From Gemmatimonadota bacterium (GTDB lineage: Bacteria > Latescibacterota > UBA2968 > UBA8231), in the NCBI GenBank assembly GCA_009841115.1, contig VXML01000054.1, positions 1 to 40,736 on the forward strand: a stretch of 40,736 nucleotides of DNA, written 5' to 3'. Every line of letters begins with the position of its first letter. Within the stretch, counting starts at the first letter, position 1. This document shows positions 8,133 to 16,211 of the stretch, piece after piece. The notes beneath the pieces are model-generated. The model saw only the letters and a program-made list of their open reading frames with translations. It ran no database searches and was not told the origin of the DNA. A program made the position numbers and the translations under genes.

Positions 8133-8927
8133 ATGATATCACTACTGCACAAATACGGGAAAACTATCGCCATCGTCGCGACACAGTCGCTCAACGACGC
8201 GATTTGGGGCCTGATTGGCGATTTCGCGCTGCGGCTATTTCACGTGGCGATTTTGCTCTCGCTCTGGCGTATGGTGATGGCGGGTCAAGGTGTGGTTGTG
8301 GGGATGAGCTTGGAGGCGGTGCTGACCTATACCATGGTCGCGGCAATTTTTGCCGACCAACTGTCGGGCCGCACCCGGATCGACGACGATCTGTGGAGCG
8401 GAAATATAGCCAACCGCTTCTTGCGGCCGATGGGAATCTACGGGCAGATGCTGGCCGAGATGGTTGGCGGCTGGATCCCCGGCCTGCTGTTCTTTGCGCT
8501 GCCGTTGTTGCTCATTGCGCCGCTGTTAGGAGTTGACCCCTTGCCGGCGACGTGGACGGCCGGGCTGTGGTTCCTGCTCAGTTTGGCACTGGGTGTGGCA
8601 GTGGGCACGGCGTTGGATCTGTTCTTTGCCGCGTGCATGGTCTTCTTGGAGCACAGCGTGTACGCGCTGCAACGGATCCGCACCACATTGACGGTGCTGT
8701 TGTCGGGCCGGCTGGTGCCGCTGGCGCTGTTGCCGTGGGGCCTTGGGGACTATCTCGAATGGCTGCCCTTTGCCTCGCTGGCGTCGGCGCCACTGCGCCT
8801 GTACACCGGCACGGGCGATCCATACGACCTCATCCCTTTGCAGGTAATGTGGGCTGTAGTGCTGTGGGTTAGTGCGCACGCGCTCTGGTGCCACAATCGC
8901 GAAAGGCTGGTGTCCCATGGCGGCTAA
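8133..8927 (+). CDS. ABC-2 type permease (DUF990-like), first subunit
   Basis: 264-aa inner-membrane protein with about six hydrophobic helices (LRLFHVAILLSLW, LEAVLTYTMVAAIF, LLFFALPLLLIAPLL, LWFLLSLALGVAVG, LTVLLSGRLVPLALLP, MWAVVLWVSAHALW). The ANRFLRPMG stretch after the second helix is typical of DUF990/ABC-2 permeases. Start ATG 8133 with GGAG at 8122-8125. It overlaps the next permease by 11 nt when that starts at 8917, and both precede an ATPase, giving a complete exporter. Relatives are annotated as drug or polyketide exporters; the substrate here is unknown. Confidence 0.85.
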   Translation: MISLLHKYGKTIAIVATQSLNDAIWGLIGDFALRLFHVAILLSLWRMVMAGQGVVVGMSLEAVLTYTMVAAIFADQLSGRTRIDDDLWSGNIANRFLRPMGIYGQMLAEMVGGWIPGLLFFALPLLLIAPLLGVDPLPATWTAGLWFLLSLALGVAVGTALDLFFAACMVFLEHSVYALQRIRTTLTVLLSGRLVPLALLPWGLGDYLEWLPFASLASAPLRLYTGTGDPYDLIPLQVMWAVVLWVSAHALWCHNRERLVSHGG

Positions 8928-9768
8928 GCGCAACCCCGTAGTCCAGGTTATCCGGCGCTGGCGGGTGCAGGCCTATCTCGACTTCATGTGGATGACCCGG
9001 GACTTCAAGTTTTTTCTCATCAACGTCGTCTCCGACATGGTCCTCAGCCTCTCGGGAGTGATGGCGGTGTTCTTGCTGGCCGAGCGCTTCGCTGGGATCG
9101 GAGCGTGGAGCCGGGACCAGATTCTCTTCATGCTCGGCTACGCCGCCTTGGTGCAAGGGCTGCTCGAAATGTTCTTCCGCTACAACGTGCTGGCCATCAG
9201 CCGCCGCATCGGCCGCGGCCAGCTCGACCACACGCTGGTGCAGCCGCAGCCTTTGTGGATGGCCCTGCTCACGGAAGGTTTTATACCCTTCTCCGGTTGC
9301 TGGGGAGCCGTCGTCGGGTTGGGGATTAGCGCTTGGTCTTTGGGACGGCTGGATGTGGCCTTAGGAGCCGACTGGTGGCTGTGCTATGGAGTCCATCTGC
9401 TGTCTTCCTGCGTGGTGGTCTTGGCCTTCTCCTATTTGTGGAGCGCGCTGGCGTTTTGGTCGCCGGTGGGTGCCGAGGAGATCAGCTCCCGTGCGATTGG
9501 TTTCGCCTGGCAGTTGAAGTCGTTTCCGCTCGATGGGCTGCATCCATTTTTGGTCAACGGCCTGTTGAGTGCGCTGCCGGTGGGTTTTGTCGCTTGGTAT
9601 CCGTGTCGGGTGCTGCTTGGGATCGATCAAGGTGCTGGATCGCTGTGGACTACGCCGATATTCGCCGGCGTCCTGAGCTTTGTGGCGCTGATAGCTATCA
9701 AGAAAGGAATGAATCACTATGGACACACTGGATCGCAGCGCTACTTGCGCTGGGGACATCGCAGTTGA
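8917..9768 (+). CDS. ABC-2 type permease (DUF990-like), second subunit
   Basis: 283 aa from ATG 8917 (AAAGG at 8902-8906); an in-frame upstream start at 8872 would extend far into the previous gene. About six membrane segments: FLINVVSDMVLSLSGVMAVFLL, ILFMLGYAALVQGLLEMFF, a GAVVGLGISAW segment, LLSSCVVVLAFSYLW, and a C-terminal FAGVLSFVALIAI. ISRRIGRGQLDHTLVQPQP parallels the ANRFLRP region of the first permease. Overlaps the ATPase gene by 50 nt, indicating coupled translation. Forms the hetero-dimeric membrane channel with the 8133 product. Confidence 0.85.
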   Translation: MAAKRNPVVQVIRRWRVQAYLDFMWMTRDFKFFLINVVSDMVLSLSGVMAVFLLAERFAGIGAWSRDQILFMLGYAALVQGLLEMFFRYNVLAISRRIGRGQLDHTLVQPQPLWMALLTEGFIPFSGCWGAVVGLGISAWSLGRLDVALGADWWLCYGVHLLSSCVVVLAFSYLWSALAFWSPVGAEEISSRAIGFAWQLKSFPLDGLHPFLVNGLLSALPVGFVAWYPCRVLLGIDQGAGSLWTTPIFAGVLSFVALIAIKKGMNHYGHTGSQRYLRWGHRS

Positions 9769-10735
9769 GTTAAAGGGGGTCAATAAGACCTTCTACCAGC
9801 GCCAGCGTTCGGCCCATGTGCGCGATGTGTTCAAGAATCTCTTTCGGCCACGGGTGCGCGAGATTCGCGCTCTACAGGATGTGGATCTTGTGGTGCGCCG
9901 GGGCGAGATCGTCGCCTACGCTGGCCCCAATGGTGCGGGCAAATCGACGACGGTCAAGCTGCTGTCGAGCGTGCTGGCGCCGACATCGGGGCGCGTGCAA
10001 GCCCTGGGAATGGACCCGATGCGGGACCGGGTGGCCTATGTCAGCCGCATTGGCGTGGTCTTTGGCCAGCGCACCGAACTGTGGTGGGATCAGCCCGTGT
10101 CGGCGAGTTTTGAATGGAAGCGGGTCGTGTGGGATATTCCGCAGGAGCGCTACGAGCGGATGCTCGGCTTTGTGCGCGAGTTGCTGGGCCTCGACGAGTT
10201 CATGGATAGTCTGGCGCGGCAGTTGAGTTTAGGGCAGAAGATGCGGGCAGACCTCGGGCTGATGCTCATGCACGAGCCGGAGATTCTTTTTTTGGACGAG
10301 CCGACGATTGGCGTCGATGTGCTGGCTAGGCGCAATATCCTCGACTTTATCAAGGATCTGAACCGCGAGAAGGGGGTAACGGTGATGATCACCAGCCACG
10401 ATATGGACGAGTTGGAACAACTAGCTGGTCGGATTGTGATGATAGACCGCGGGCGAATCGCCTTTGACGGCCCCTTTGACGAACTGCGCAATCACTTTGG
10501 GGACAGACGGCGGTTGCGCTTGCAGACGAGCGGGGAGGAGGCACCGGACCTGAGCCGCGCCGAACTCCTGACGACGGAGGCCGGCTGGCACGAATACGTC
10601 TTTGACGCGGAACAGGTTAAACTGCCGGCCCTGCTCGCCGAAGCCTCGGCGCAGGCATCGGTGCTCGACGCGGAGACCCACCGGGCACCGATCGACGAAG
10701 TGATTGCGGATATTTACGCGGAGTGGGAGACCTGA
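9719..10735 (+). CDS. ABC transporter ATP-binding protein of the ABC-2 exporter
   Basis: 338 aa, cytoplasmic. Walker A GPNGAGKS (69-76), Q-loop Q116 in VVFGQR, signature LSLGQ (168-172), Walker B with D192-E193 in LFLDEP, and H-loop H226 (ITSHD). A C-terminal extension of about 80 aa after the nucleotide-binding domain is usual for DrrA/NatA-like exporters. ATG 9719 is preceded by AAAGGA and lies inside the preceding permease gene (50-nt overlap), so the three genes form one operon. The stop is 3 nt from the convergent FKBP gene stop. Confidence 0.95.
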   Translation: MDTLDRSATCAGDIAVELKGVNKTFYQRQRSAHVRDVFKNLFRPRVREIRALQDVDLVVRRGEIVAYAGPNGAGKSTTVKLLSSVLAPTSGRVQALGMDPMRDRVAYVSRIGVVFGQRTELWWDQPVSASFEWKRVVWDIPQERYERMLGFVRELLGLDEFMDSLARQLSLGQKMRADLGLMLMHEPEILFLDEPTIGVDVLARRNILDFIKDLNREKGVTVMITSHDMDELEQLAGRIVMIDRGRIAFDGPFDELRNHFGDRRRLRLQTSGEEAPDLSRAELLTTEAGWHEYVFDAEQVKLPALLAEASAQASVLDAETHRAPIDEVIADIYAEWET

Positions 10736-10738
10736 ACC

Positions 10739-11437
10739 TCACTCAATGCCCAGCAGTTCGACTTCAAAAATCAGGGTGGCGTTGGCCGGAATCCCTGAGC
10801 GACCTCCTGGGCCGTAGGCCAACTCGGGCGGGATGGTCAGCTTGGCCTTGCCGCCCACTTTCATCATTTGCAGTCCCTCAGTCCAGCCTTTGATCACTTG
10901 GTCGAGAGCGAAGGTGACAGGCTCGCCGCGCTCGACAGAACTGTCGAAGACCGTGCCGTCGATCAGCGAGCCGTGGTAGTGGACTTTGACCCGGTCGGTG
11001 GCTTTGGGCGAGGCCCCAGTGCCGGCCGTCAGCTCTTTGAAGATGAGGCCGGAAGTCGTTTGCACGGCACCTTCTTCTTGGGCGGCCTTTTCCCTGAAAG
11101 CCTCGCCCTCTACCGCGGCTTGGGCCTGAACTTTTTGCAAGCGCTCCTGCAACATGGGGTTGATCTTGGGGCCGAATTCCTGCAGGGAGACGATGGGCTC
11201 GCCGCCTTTGACGGCGTCGGCAAAGCCCTGCATGACCACGGCTATTTCCGCGTCGCTGAACTGACCCCGGAACGGCTCTAGGGAGTTTTGCGCTATGGCT
11301 AGGCCCAAGGCGTAGAGGACCTTTTCTTCTTCGGTTTCCACTTTGGCCGGGGTGCTGGTCTTGGCTTCTTGGCCGTTGCAGGCGAGCAGGACGAGCGAGG
11401 TCCAACCCACTCCTAGCAGCAGGCGTGCTATCTTCAT
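10739..11437 (-). CDS. FKBP-type peptidyl-prolyl isomerase lipoprotein
   Basis: 232-aa predicted lipoprotein: signal sequence with lipobox LLAC and lipidated C20. Residues about 38-140 resemble the FKBP N-terminal dimerisation domain ([11 protein letters not shown] start, helical), followed by an FKBP domain about 147-231 with [28 protein letters not shown] and [24 protein letters not shown]. The architecture matches periplasmic FkpA/Mip-type folding catalysts. ATG 11437 has GGAG at 7-nt spacing. Convergent with the ABC operon. Assignment is strong. Confidence 0.95.
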   Translation of the reverse strand: MKIARLLLGVGWTSLVLLACNGQEAKTSTPAKVETEEEKVLYALGLAIAQNSLEPFRGQFSDAEIAVVMQGFADAVKGGEPIVSLQEFGPKINPMLQERLQKVQAQAAVEGEAFREKAAQEEGAVQTTSGLIFKELTAGTGASPKATDRVKVHYHGSLIDGTVFDSSVERGEPVTFALDQVIKGWTEGLQMMKVGGKAKLTIPPELAYGPGGRSGIPANATLIFEVELLGIE

Positions 11438-11670
11438 GAGATTTCTCCGCGTGAAAGATGGGCGTTACGGCCACGCACCCTGCTTGGGAAGATAAGAAGG
11501 CGATATATTCCCGCTCGGCTTCACAGCGGAAGAGTCTGGCCGGATACCCAAGGAAAGTAGGCCGCTCCCGGTCTTGGGGCAAGGAGTGGGACGGCTCTTA
11601 GTGAGCCCGCCGATAGGGGTGACACCATTGCCGTGTCTAGGTGTTATAAGTTGCAACCAATGGACGTTAA

Positions 11671-11770
11671 GGTATGAGATGCTTCGACTCCGCTTCGCTC
11701 CGCTCAGCATGACGCAGGGAAGTAGCCACCAGTACTTGTCGTACTGAGCGGAGCGAAGCATCTCATACCA
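11671..11770. repeat. Imperfect inverted-repeat element
   Basis: Left arm 11671-11713 begins GGTATGAGATGCTTCG and ends CTCCGCTCAGCATGAC. Right arm 11738-11770 is nearly its reverse complement, lacking an 11-nt insertion and differing near the inner end. The arms flank about 24 nt. This occupies the middle of the otherwise empty 383-nt gap 11438-11820, ending about 35 nt before the ribosome site of the next gene. The rest of the gap shows no gene. It looks like a mobile palindromic (REP/MITE-like) repeat. Confidence 0.75.
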
Positions 11771-11820
11771 CTTCCACTGTCGTGTACTTAGTTGCCAATC
11801 TAACAATAGGAGGATTAACC

Positions 11821-12459
11821 ATGAGAAAATGCGCGCTAGGGATAGTGACGCTTGCGTTCGCACTCGTCTTGCCGTCGTCAGCTCTATCTCAGGGAACAGG
11901 CGATGTGCTGAACGAGGCACCGCTAATACCCATACCGCAGGACATGACCTACGAGGAATACCAAGACATGAACCGCCGCATCTCCACCGGATTGATGCGG
12001 AGCGCGATTCCGGTGCCGGGCATGATGCACTTTTACGCGGGGGAACCCACGACGGGGAAGTGGCTTTTGGCCACGGGCCTTGCGGGCGTCGCCTCGATCA
12101 TCGCTGGGGCGGCACTCTGGGAAGATGGCGAATTCGCGGATACGGATTTTGACGTCTTGACGATCAACGCTGGGGACAACGGCAAAGAAAGACGCTACGA
12201 GAAGGTCCCAATTTCGCTAGAAGGTGAGACGCCCAAGTACCGCCTGCGCGAGCTCCAACGCGATGGCGGAGCGGGCGGACCGCTGGTTGCGCTGGGAGTG
12301 ATTACCATCGCCGGCAGTATGATCTACGACTTCTTGCACGGCATCCAAGTAATTGAGACCAAGCGCGATCGGGTGCGGTTTAAGTACGGCAAGCAACTCA
12401 AGCTGCAAGCGGGAGTGCGGACGGGTACGCCCAGCGTGGCGCTGAGCTACGCTTTCTGA
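11821..12459 (+). CDS. Exported hypothetical membrane protein
   Basis: 212 aa from ATG 11821, chosen because AGGAGG lies just upstream. Signal peptide about 1-23 (MRKCALGIVTLAFALVLPSS, cut after ALS). Two hydrophobic segments follow: about 82-100 (LLATGLAGVASIIAGAALW) and 158-178 (PLVALGVITIAGSMIYDFL). The first is preceded by AIPVPGMMHFYAGEPTTGKW, reminiscent of DUF5683-like proteins. The C-terminus ends in an alternating segment closing with Phe. Followed by a strong terminator; monocistronic. Not recognised beyond this; probably envelope-associated. Confidence 0.75.
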   Translation: MRKCALGIVTLAFALVLPSSALSQGTGDVLNEAPLIPIPQDMTYEEYQDMNRRISTGLMRSAIPVPGMMHFYAGEPTTGKWLLATGLAGVASIIAGAALWEDGEFADTDFDVLTINAGDNGKERRYEKVPISLEGETPKYRLRELQRDGGAGGPLVALGVITIAGSMIYDFLHGIQVIETKRDRVRFKYGKQLKLQAGVRTGTPSVALSYAF

Positions 12460-12480
12460 TCCGGGAGGCGATGCGAGTGC

Positions 12481-12517
12481 AAAGGGGAATGGTCCTTATT
12501 GGCCATTCCCCTTTTTT
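12481..12517 (+). terminator. Rho-independent terminator
   Basis: Twelve-base-pair perfect stem AAAGGGGAATGG (12481-12492) with CCATTCCCCTTT (12503-12514), T run to 12517, 22 nt after the stop of the exported hypothetical gene. Because of its A-rich left foot it may also serve transcription from the other strand. Confidence 0.92.
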
Positions 12518-12579
12518 GTGTCCAATGGTTTCCCTCGGCACGGAGACTGTACTAATATCAGCCATCCTAAGAGCGCTTC

Positions 12580-13386
12580 TTAGAGCCGGGAGGCCAAATC
12601 TCGCAGTTGTGCGGCTGCCAAACGCATGACCTCCTTGTCGTCGCAATCATTGACATCCTTGCCCTCAAAGACGACAGAAAGCGGCCCGTTGTACCCGGCC
12701 TCGGCGAGAATGGGGACAATGCGCTCGTAGTCGATCCACTCTTCTTTGCCGCTGTCGATCTTGTAGAACTTGGCGCGGACGTGGGTAGCTAGATGGGCAG
12801 TCTGCTGCATGTAGGTGTAGATGTCGTGGTCTGGGTCGGGAATGCCTCGGTTGCGGGCCGGCGAGCCGCACCATTGGCCGGTGTCGAGCAGGAAGCTGAA
12901 GTTGGGCCGGTTGGTCTCTTCGATGATGCGTATGACGTCGTCGCCGGTGGAGGGGTGGTTTTGCAGGCCGATGGCGATGCCTACTTCGAGGCCGTAGTCG
13001 GCGACCTCTTGGAAACAGCGGATTTCGCGGGCTCGCTCCTCTGGGTCGGTGAGGGGCTGGCCGCAGAACAGGCGGATCATGGGCGCGCCCAAAATTAGCG
13101 CGATGTCCATATCGGCCTTGGCGGTGGCGACCTTGTCGCGCAGGTCCTCGTCACTGCCGACAAAGTGCCCACCGGAAGCTAAATAGCCGATGGCAAGACC
13201 CTTTTCGATGCAGGAGAGTTTGGTCTTGATGAGGTAGCCGGCGTCTTCGGAGCTAAAGCCGCGGTCGCGGCGGAAGTCGATTAAGTCGAGACGGAGGTCG
13301 TAGGCGTGATCGATGTAGCTTTCGATGCTTTGCAAGGTGGGCGGATCGTCTTTGCCGAACATGGAGGCGTAGAGGCCGATTTTCAC
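12580..13386 (-). CDS. Sugar phosphate isomerase/epimerase family protein (xylose-isomerase-like TIM barrel)
   Basis: 268-aa AP_endonuc_2-type barrel. Likely metal-site residues are D168 (FLLDTGQW), H202 (ATHVRAK) and E241 (VVFEG). The position that usually holds the first Glu ligand reads GLQNH (Q142), a substitution worth noting. GTG start at 13386 with AAGGAG at 8-nt spacing. Last gene of the minus-strand cluster after a dioxygenase (91-nt gap). Relatives isomerise or epimerise sugars, keto-sugars and inositols; substrate unknown. Confidence 0.85.
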   Translation of the reverse strand: MKIGLYASMFGKDDPPTLQSIESYIDHAYDLRLDLIDFRRDRGFSSEDAGYLIKTKLSCIEKGLAIGYLASGGHFVGSDEDLRDKVATAKADMDIALILGAPMIRLFCGQPLTDPEERAREIRCFQEVADYGLEVGIAIGLQNHPSTGDDVIRIIEETNRPNFSFLLDTGQWCGSPARNRGIPDPDHDIYTYMQQTAHLATHVRAKFYKIDSGKEEWIDYERIVPILAEAGYNGPLSVVFEGKDVNDCDDKEVMRLAAAQLRDLASRL

Positions 13387-13477
13387 GATGGAAACTCCTT
13401 TGGGAAGGTAAAGTGGGCTAGCTGCGGGGGAGTGTACGGAATGGGGGGAGGTGCATCAAGGCAGATCCTCCGCCGAG

Positions 13478-14296
13478 TTAGTACTCATTGCGGGCGTTCC
13501 AGCCGGGGTACTGTTCTTCGAGGGCGGCGAGGGTTTGCGGTGTGTAATAAGCGTGGCCGGCGGGCGGGAAGCGGAAGACTTCTCTTTCGGTGGCGGTGAG
13601 GGTGCCGATGAATTCGCGGAAGATCGGGTTTTGGCCCTTGTCGGTGTAATGGCGGAAACCCTCCCAGTAGTGGTCGGCGCGGCCGAGGCCGAAACCCCAG
13701 GTGTAGCGCTGGCCGTCGGCGCGCAGATAGTCGCTGGCGGAGTGCATGGTGTAATTGGTGAAGACGCAGAGGGTGCCGGCTTCGCAGACGAGCGGCTCGG
13801 CTTTGCTCATATCGCGGCCGTGTTCTTTGGGGATCAATCGCAGTGGTGCCTGGTCTTCGCCGACTGCTTCGAGGTGGTGCCAGAAAACGAGTTGGCCGAA
13901 GGCGCGGGCAGAGTCGGAGGGCGGCAGCAGCGAGTTGTTGCCATTGTCGAGATGCAGCGCGGAGGCGTCCGAGCCGGTACCGCCGCCTGTGAAACCTGGA
14001 TAGCGGGCGATCATGCAACCGGCGCGGAAGTGGATGTGCTCAGTGCCAAACCACTTCCTGGCGAAGGCCCAGGCTTGATGGTGGACGATACCGCGCAGCA
14101 GCGCCATTTCGGGGGGTGGGAATTCGGTGAGGATGGCGCGGCCAGGGGGCGGGTCGTCTTTTACTTCATCCCACGATGGCAGGACGCGGCGCTGGGCTTG
14201 CTGCATTGCTTTTAGCTCATCGCCGTGGCGGAAGCCGGGCAGGATGATGAAACCTCGTTGGTCTAATTCGTCGAGATGGGCGTCGGTGAGTTCCAT
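13478..14296 (-). CDS. Phytanoyl-CoA dioxygenase (PhyH) family protein
   Basis: 272-aa Fe(II)/2-oxoglutarate-dependent oxygenase. Metal triad H115-x-D117 (ALHLDNG) with distal H185 (NYTMHSASDY), and R197 (GQRYTW) as the 2-oxoglutarate-binding Arg. The N-terminal helix LDELDQRGFIILPGF is characteristic. ATG 14296 is preceded by AGGAAAGGA. The gene lies 12 nt after the amidohydrolase, so the same operon. These enzymes hydroxylate very diverse small molecules; nothing here indicates phytanoyl-CoA. One of three PhyH paralogues in the window, all strongly diverged from each other. Confidence 0.9.
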   Translation of the reverse strand: MELTDAHLDELDQRGFIILPGFRHGDELKAMQQAQRRVLPSWDEVKDDPPPGRAILTEFPPPEMALLRGIVHHQAWAFARKWFGTEHIHFRAGCMIARYPGFTGGGTGSDASALHLDNGNNSLLPPSDSARAFGQLVFWHHLEAVGEDQAPLRLIPKEHGRDMSKAEPLVCEAGTLCVFTNYTMHSASDYLRADGQRYTWGFGLGRADHYWEGFRHYTDKGQNPIFREFIGTLTATEREVFRFPPAGHAYYTPQTLAALEEQYPGWNARNEY

Positions 14297-14308
14297 GGCG
14301 GTCCTTTC

Positions 14309-15190
14309 CTAGCGATTGAAGAAGAAATTCTCGGCTGTTTTGACTAGGATCTGCTCCTTGTCGCTTTGGCTGAGGAAATCGGCGTGGTCGCGGATTAGGG
14401 CGATTGCTGCGGCAAAGTCATTGGCGGGATCTTTCATGCGGACGGGGCCGCCGCTGTCGCTTTCCCACATAATGCGTTCAGGGCCAAAGGCATCGACGAT
14501 GCGCTTGATGAGGGGCAGGAGGTCGAGGTATGGGGCCTCGCCGTTGCCGAGGGCTTGGAACGGGCCGAGCTTGACCATGACGCGCGGGTAGCGGGCCATG
14601 TTGCAGAGGGTGCGGATATCGCCTTCGGGCCAGACGCCGTCGCGGATGCGCACTCCGCAGATATGGTCGAGAATCACAGGGGTTGCGGGAAAGCGGCGGC
14701 AGAGGCGGATTAGACCGGGCAGGTCTGCGAGGCCCATGAGGAAGCTGAGGGCCAGATTGTGCTCGGCCCCGGTGCGGAACATGGATTCGTAGCCGGGGTA
14801 GTCGAGCCAGCGGTCCGAACGGCCAAACGCGGTTGGGCGACCGGTACTGCCGCCGCGCACGCGGAAGGCGCGAATGCCTCCTTCGGCCAAGGCGAGCATG
14901 GTCTTGCCCGGGTCGGCTAGCGACACGTCGGAGACTCCGGGGACGATGCCGGTGCCCGTGTAGGTTTCGGGATCCGAGGCGATTAGGTCGAGGATGTAGC
15001 TATGGTCGAGGCCGTACCAGGTCATCTGCACTAGGTTGAGGCGGACTTTGCCGGCCTTGCGGCTATAGGCAAAGTGATCGTCGGGGGTAAAGGAGGGCAG
15101 CCACAGGTCGGTGGGCGTAAAGCCGGGGGCCAGCGGATACCGGTCGAAGTCGGAGGTCCAGACGTGGATATGGGCATCGACGATGTTCAC
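14309..15190 (-). CDS. Amidohydrolase family 2 protein (COG3618-like; lactonase candidate)
   Basis: 293-aa metal-dependent hydrolase. VNIVDAHIHVW at the N-terminus gives H7-x-H9; later elements are ILDHICG (His ligand) and IMWESDSGG (Asp). GTG start at 15190: AGGAG lies upstream at 8 nt and the GTG overlaps the TGA of the aldo/keto reductase in GTGA, so the pair is translationally coupled; longer in-frame starts would run into that gene. COG3618 includes L-fucono- and L-rhamnono-lactonases, which act after an aldose dehydrogenase. Coupling to an aldo/keto reductase fits that role, by inference. Alternatives are other amidohydrolase_2 activities such as decarboxylases. Confidence 0.85.
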   Translation of the reverse strand: MNIVDAHIHVWTSDFDRYPLAPGFTPTDLWLPSFTPDDHFAYSRKAGKVRLNLVQMTWYGLDHSYILDLIASDPETYTGTGIVPGVSDVSLADPGKTMLALAEGGIRAFRVRGGSTGRPTAFGRSDRWLDYPGYESMFRTGAEHNLALSFLMGLADLPGLIRLCRRFPATPVILDHICGVRIRDGVWPEGDIRTLCNMARYPRVMVKLGPFQALGNGEAPYLDLLPLIKRIVDAFGPERIMWESDSGGPVRMKDPANDFAAAIALIRDHADFLSQSDKEQILVKTAENFFFNR

Positions 15191-16125
15191 AGGCGTTGCT
15201 CCTGTTGGCTGGCGCGGTAGGTCCGGCGCGCTCGGTCGAAGGCGGCGAGAGCGTCTGCGGGAAGTTGGAGGCGGGTGCCTTGGAGATTGGCATCGACGTG
15301 CGCGGCGCTCTCGGCACCAGCGAGCACGCAGGTAATGCCCTGATGCAGGACCCAAGCGACGCAGACGGCAGCGCGGGAGGTGCCCAAGTCGGCGGCGACT
15401 TGGTCGATGGCGGCGACTAAGGCGGAAAGGGCGGGGTCGTTGGGGCGGGCTAGGAGTCCGGTGTCCATTGGGCTGAAGGCTAGGCAGCCTAGCCCGGTAC
15501 GCCGCAGCAGGGGCAGCATTTCCTCCTCGTAAATCTCCACCCGGGAACGACCCGCTTCGTCGCAGTGGCTGCCGGCGATGTTGTAGTAGTCCTCGACGCC
15601 AGCGATGGGGGCTAGGTTGAGGAAGGCTTCGACTTCGGCGGCGCTGTGGTTGGAGACGCCCCAGTAGCGAGTTTTGCCGGCCTGCACCAAATCCTCCATG
15701 ACCTCGGCGATGGCCTCTGGCGGCGTGCCCTCGTCGCGGTGGTGTAAAAGGTAGAGGTCAACATAGTCGGTGCGCAGGCGGTGGAGGCTTTCTTCGAGGC
15801 GGTCGGTGAGATGGGCGCGGGTGTAGGGGACGCGCTCGCCGGGACCACCGTCGCTTGTGGGGGCCAGCGAGGCGGGAACCTTAGTGCAGATGACGACTTC
15901 GTCGCGCCGACCTGCGATTGCCCGCCCCAGCACCTCCTCGGCTCCGCCCCAGCCGTAGGCCTGCGCTGTGTCGAAGAAGTTGACGCCTTGGTCCAAGCAG
16001 TGGTGGAGCACGGCTAGGGATTGGGGGCTGTCGGCGCGGGGCAGGTGGCGGAAGGCGGTGCCTTGACACAGGCGCGAGACCTGAAGATCGGTCTGGCCGA
16101 AGAAGACGCGGTCGCTAGTGGTCAT
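15187..16125 (-). CDS. Aldo/keto reductase (aldose 1-dehydrogenase candidate)
   Basis: 312 aa. Catalytic D52 and Y57 (FFDTAQAYGWG), K82 (CTKVP), H128 (LYLLHH). TRYWGVSNHS and the C-terminal VLAGAESAAHVDANL cofactor segment are typical of AKR. ATG 16125, modest AGGA site. Its stop overlaps the start of the lactonase-like amidohydrolase, matching AKR-type sugar 1-dehydrogenase plus lactonase pairs. Only distantly similar to the other aldo/keto reductase at 1203-2057. Substrate inferred, not shown. Confidence 0.92.
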   Translation of the reverse strand: MTTSDRVFFGQTDLQVSRLCQGTAFRHLPRADSPQSLAVLHHCLDQGVNFFDTAQAYGWGGAEEVLGRAIAGRRDEVVICTKVPASLAPTSDGGPGERVPYTRAHLTDRLEESLHRLRTDYVDLYLLHHRDEGTPPEAIAEVMEDLVQAGKTRYWGVSNHSAAEVEAFLNLAPIAGVEDYYNIAGSHCDEAGRSRVEIYEEEMLPLLRRTGLGCLAFSPMDTGLLARPNDPALSALVAAIDQVAADLGTSRAAVCVAWVLHQGITCVLAGAESAAHVDANLQGTRLQLPADALAAFDRARRTYRASQQEQRL

Positions 16126-16145
16126 AGTAATCCTACATCATTGAG

Positions 16146-16171
16146 AAGATAATCCGCAGATGGGCGCAGAT
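16146..16171. repeat. Dispersed CGCAGAT micro-repeat, copy 2
   Basis: AAGATAATCCGCAGATGG then GCGCAGAT, matching 1125-1150 with one difference. Sits in the 86-nt gap upstream of the aldo/keto reductase start, followed by an imperfect palindromic stretch. Confidence 0.65.
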
Positions 16172-16211
16172 ATAGCGCCGCTATAATTCACGATACGCAT
16201 TTGCTCTCCTG

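Noticed and set aside
11465..11920. 151-codon minus-strand open frame over the intergenic repeat
   Set aside because: Runs through the inverted repeat and the start of the exported hypothetical gene; no recognisable protein features.
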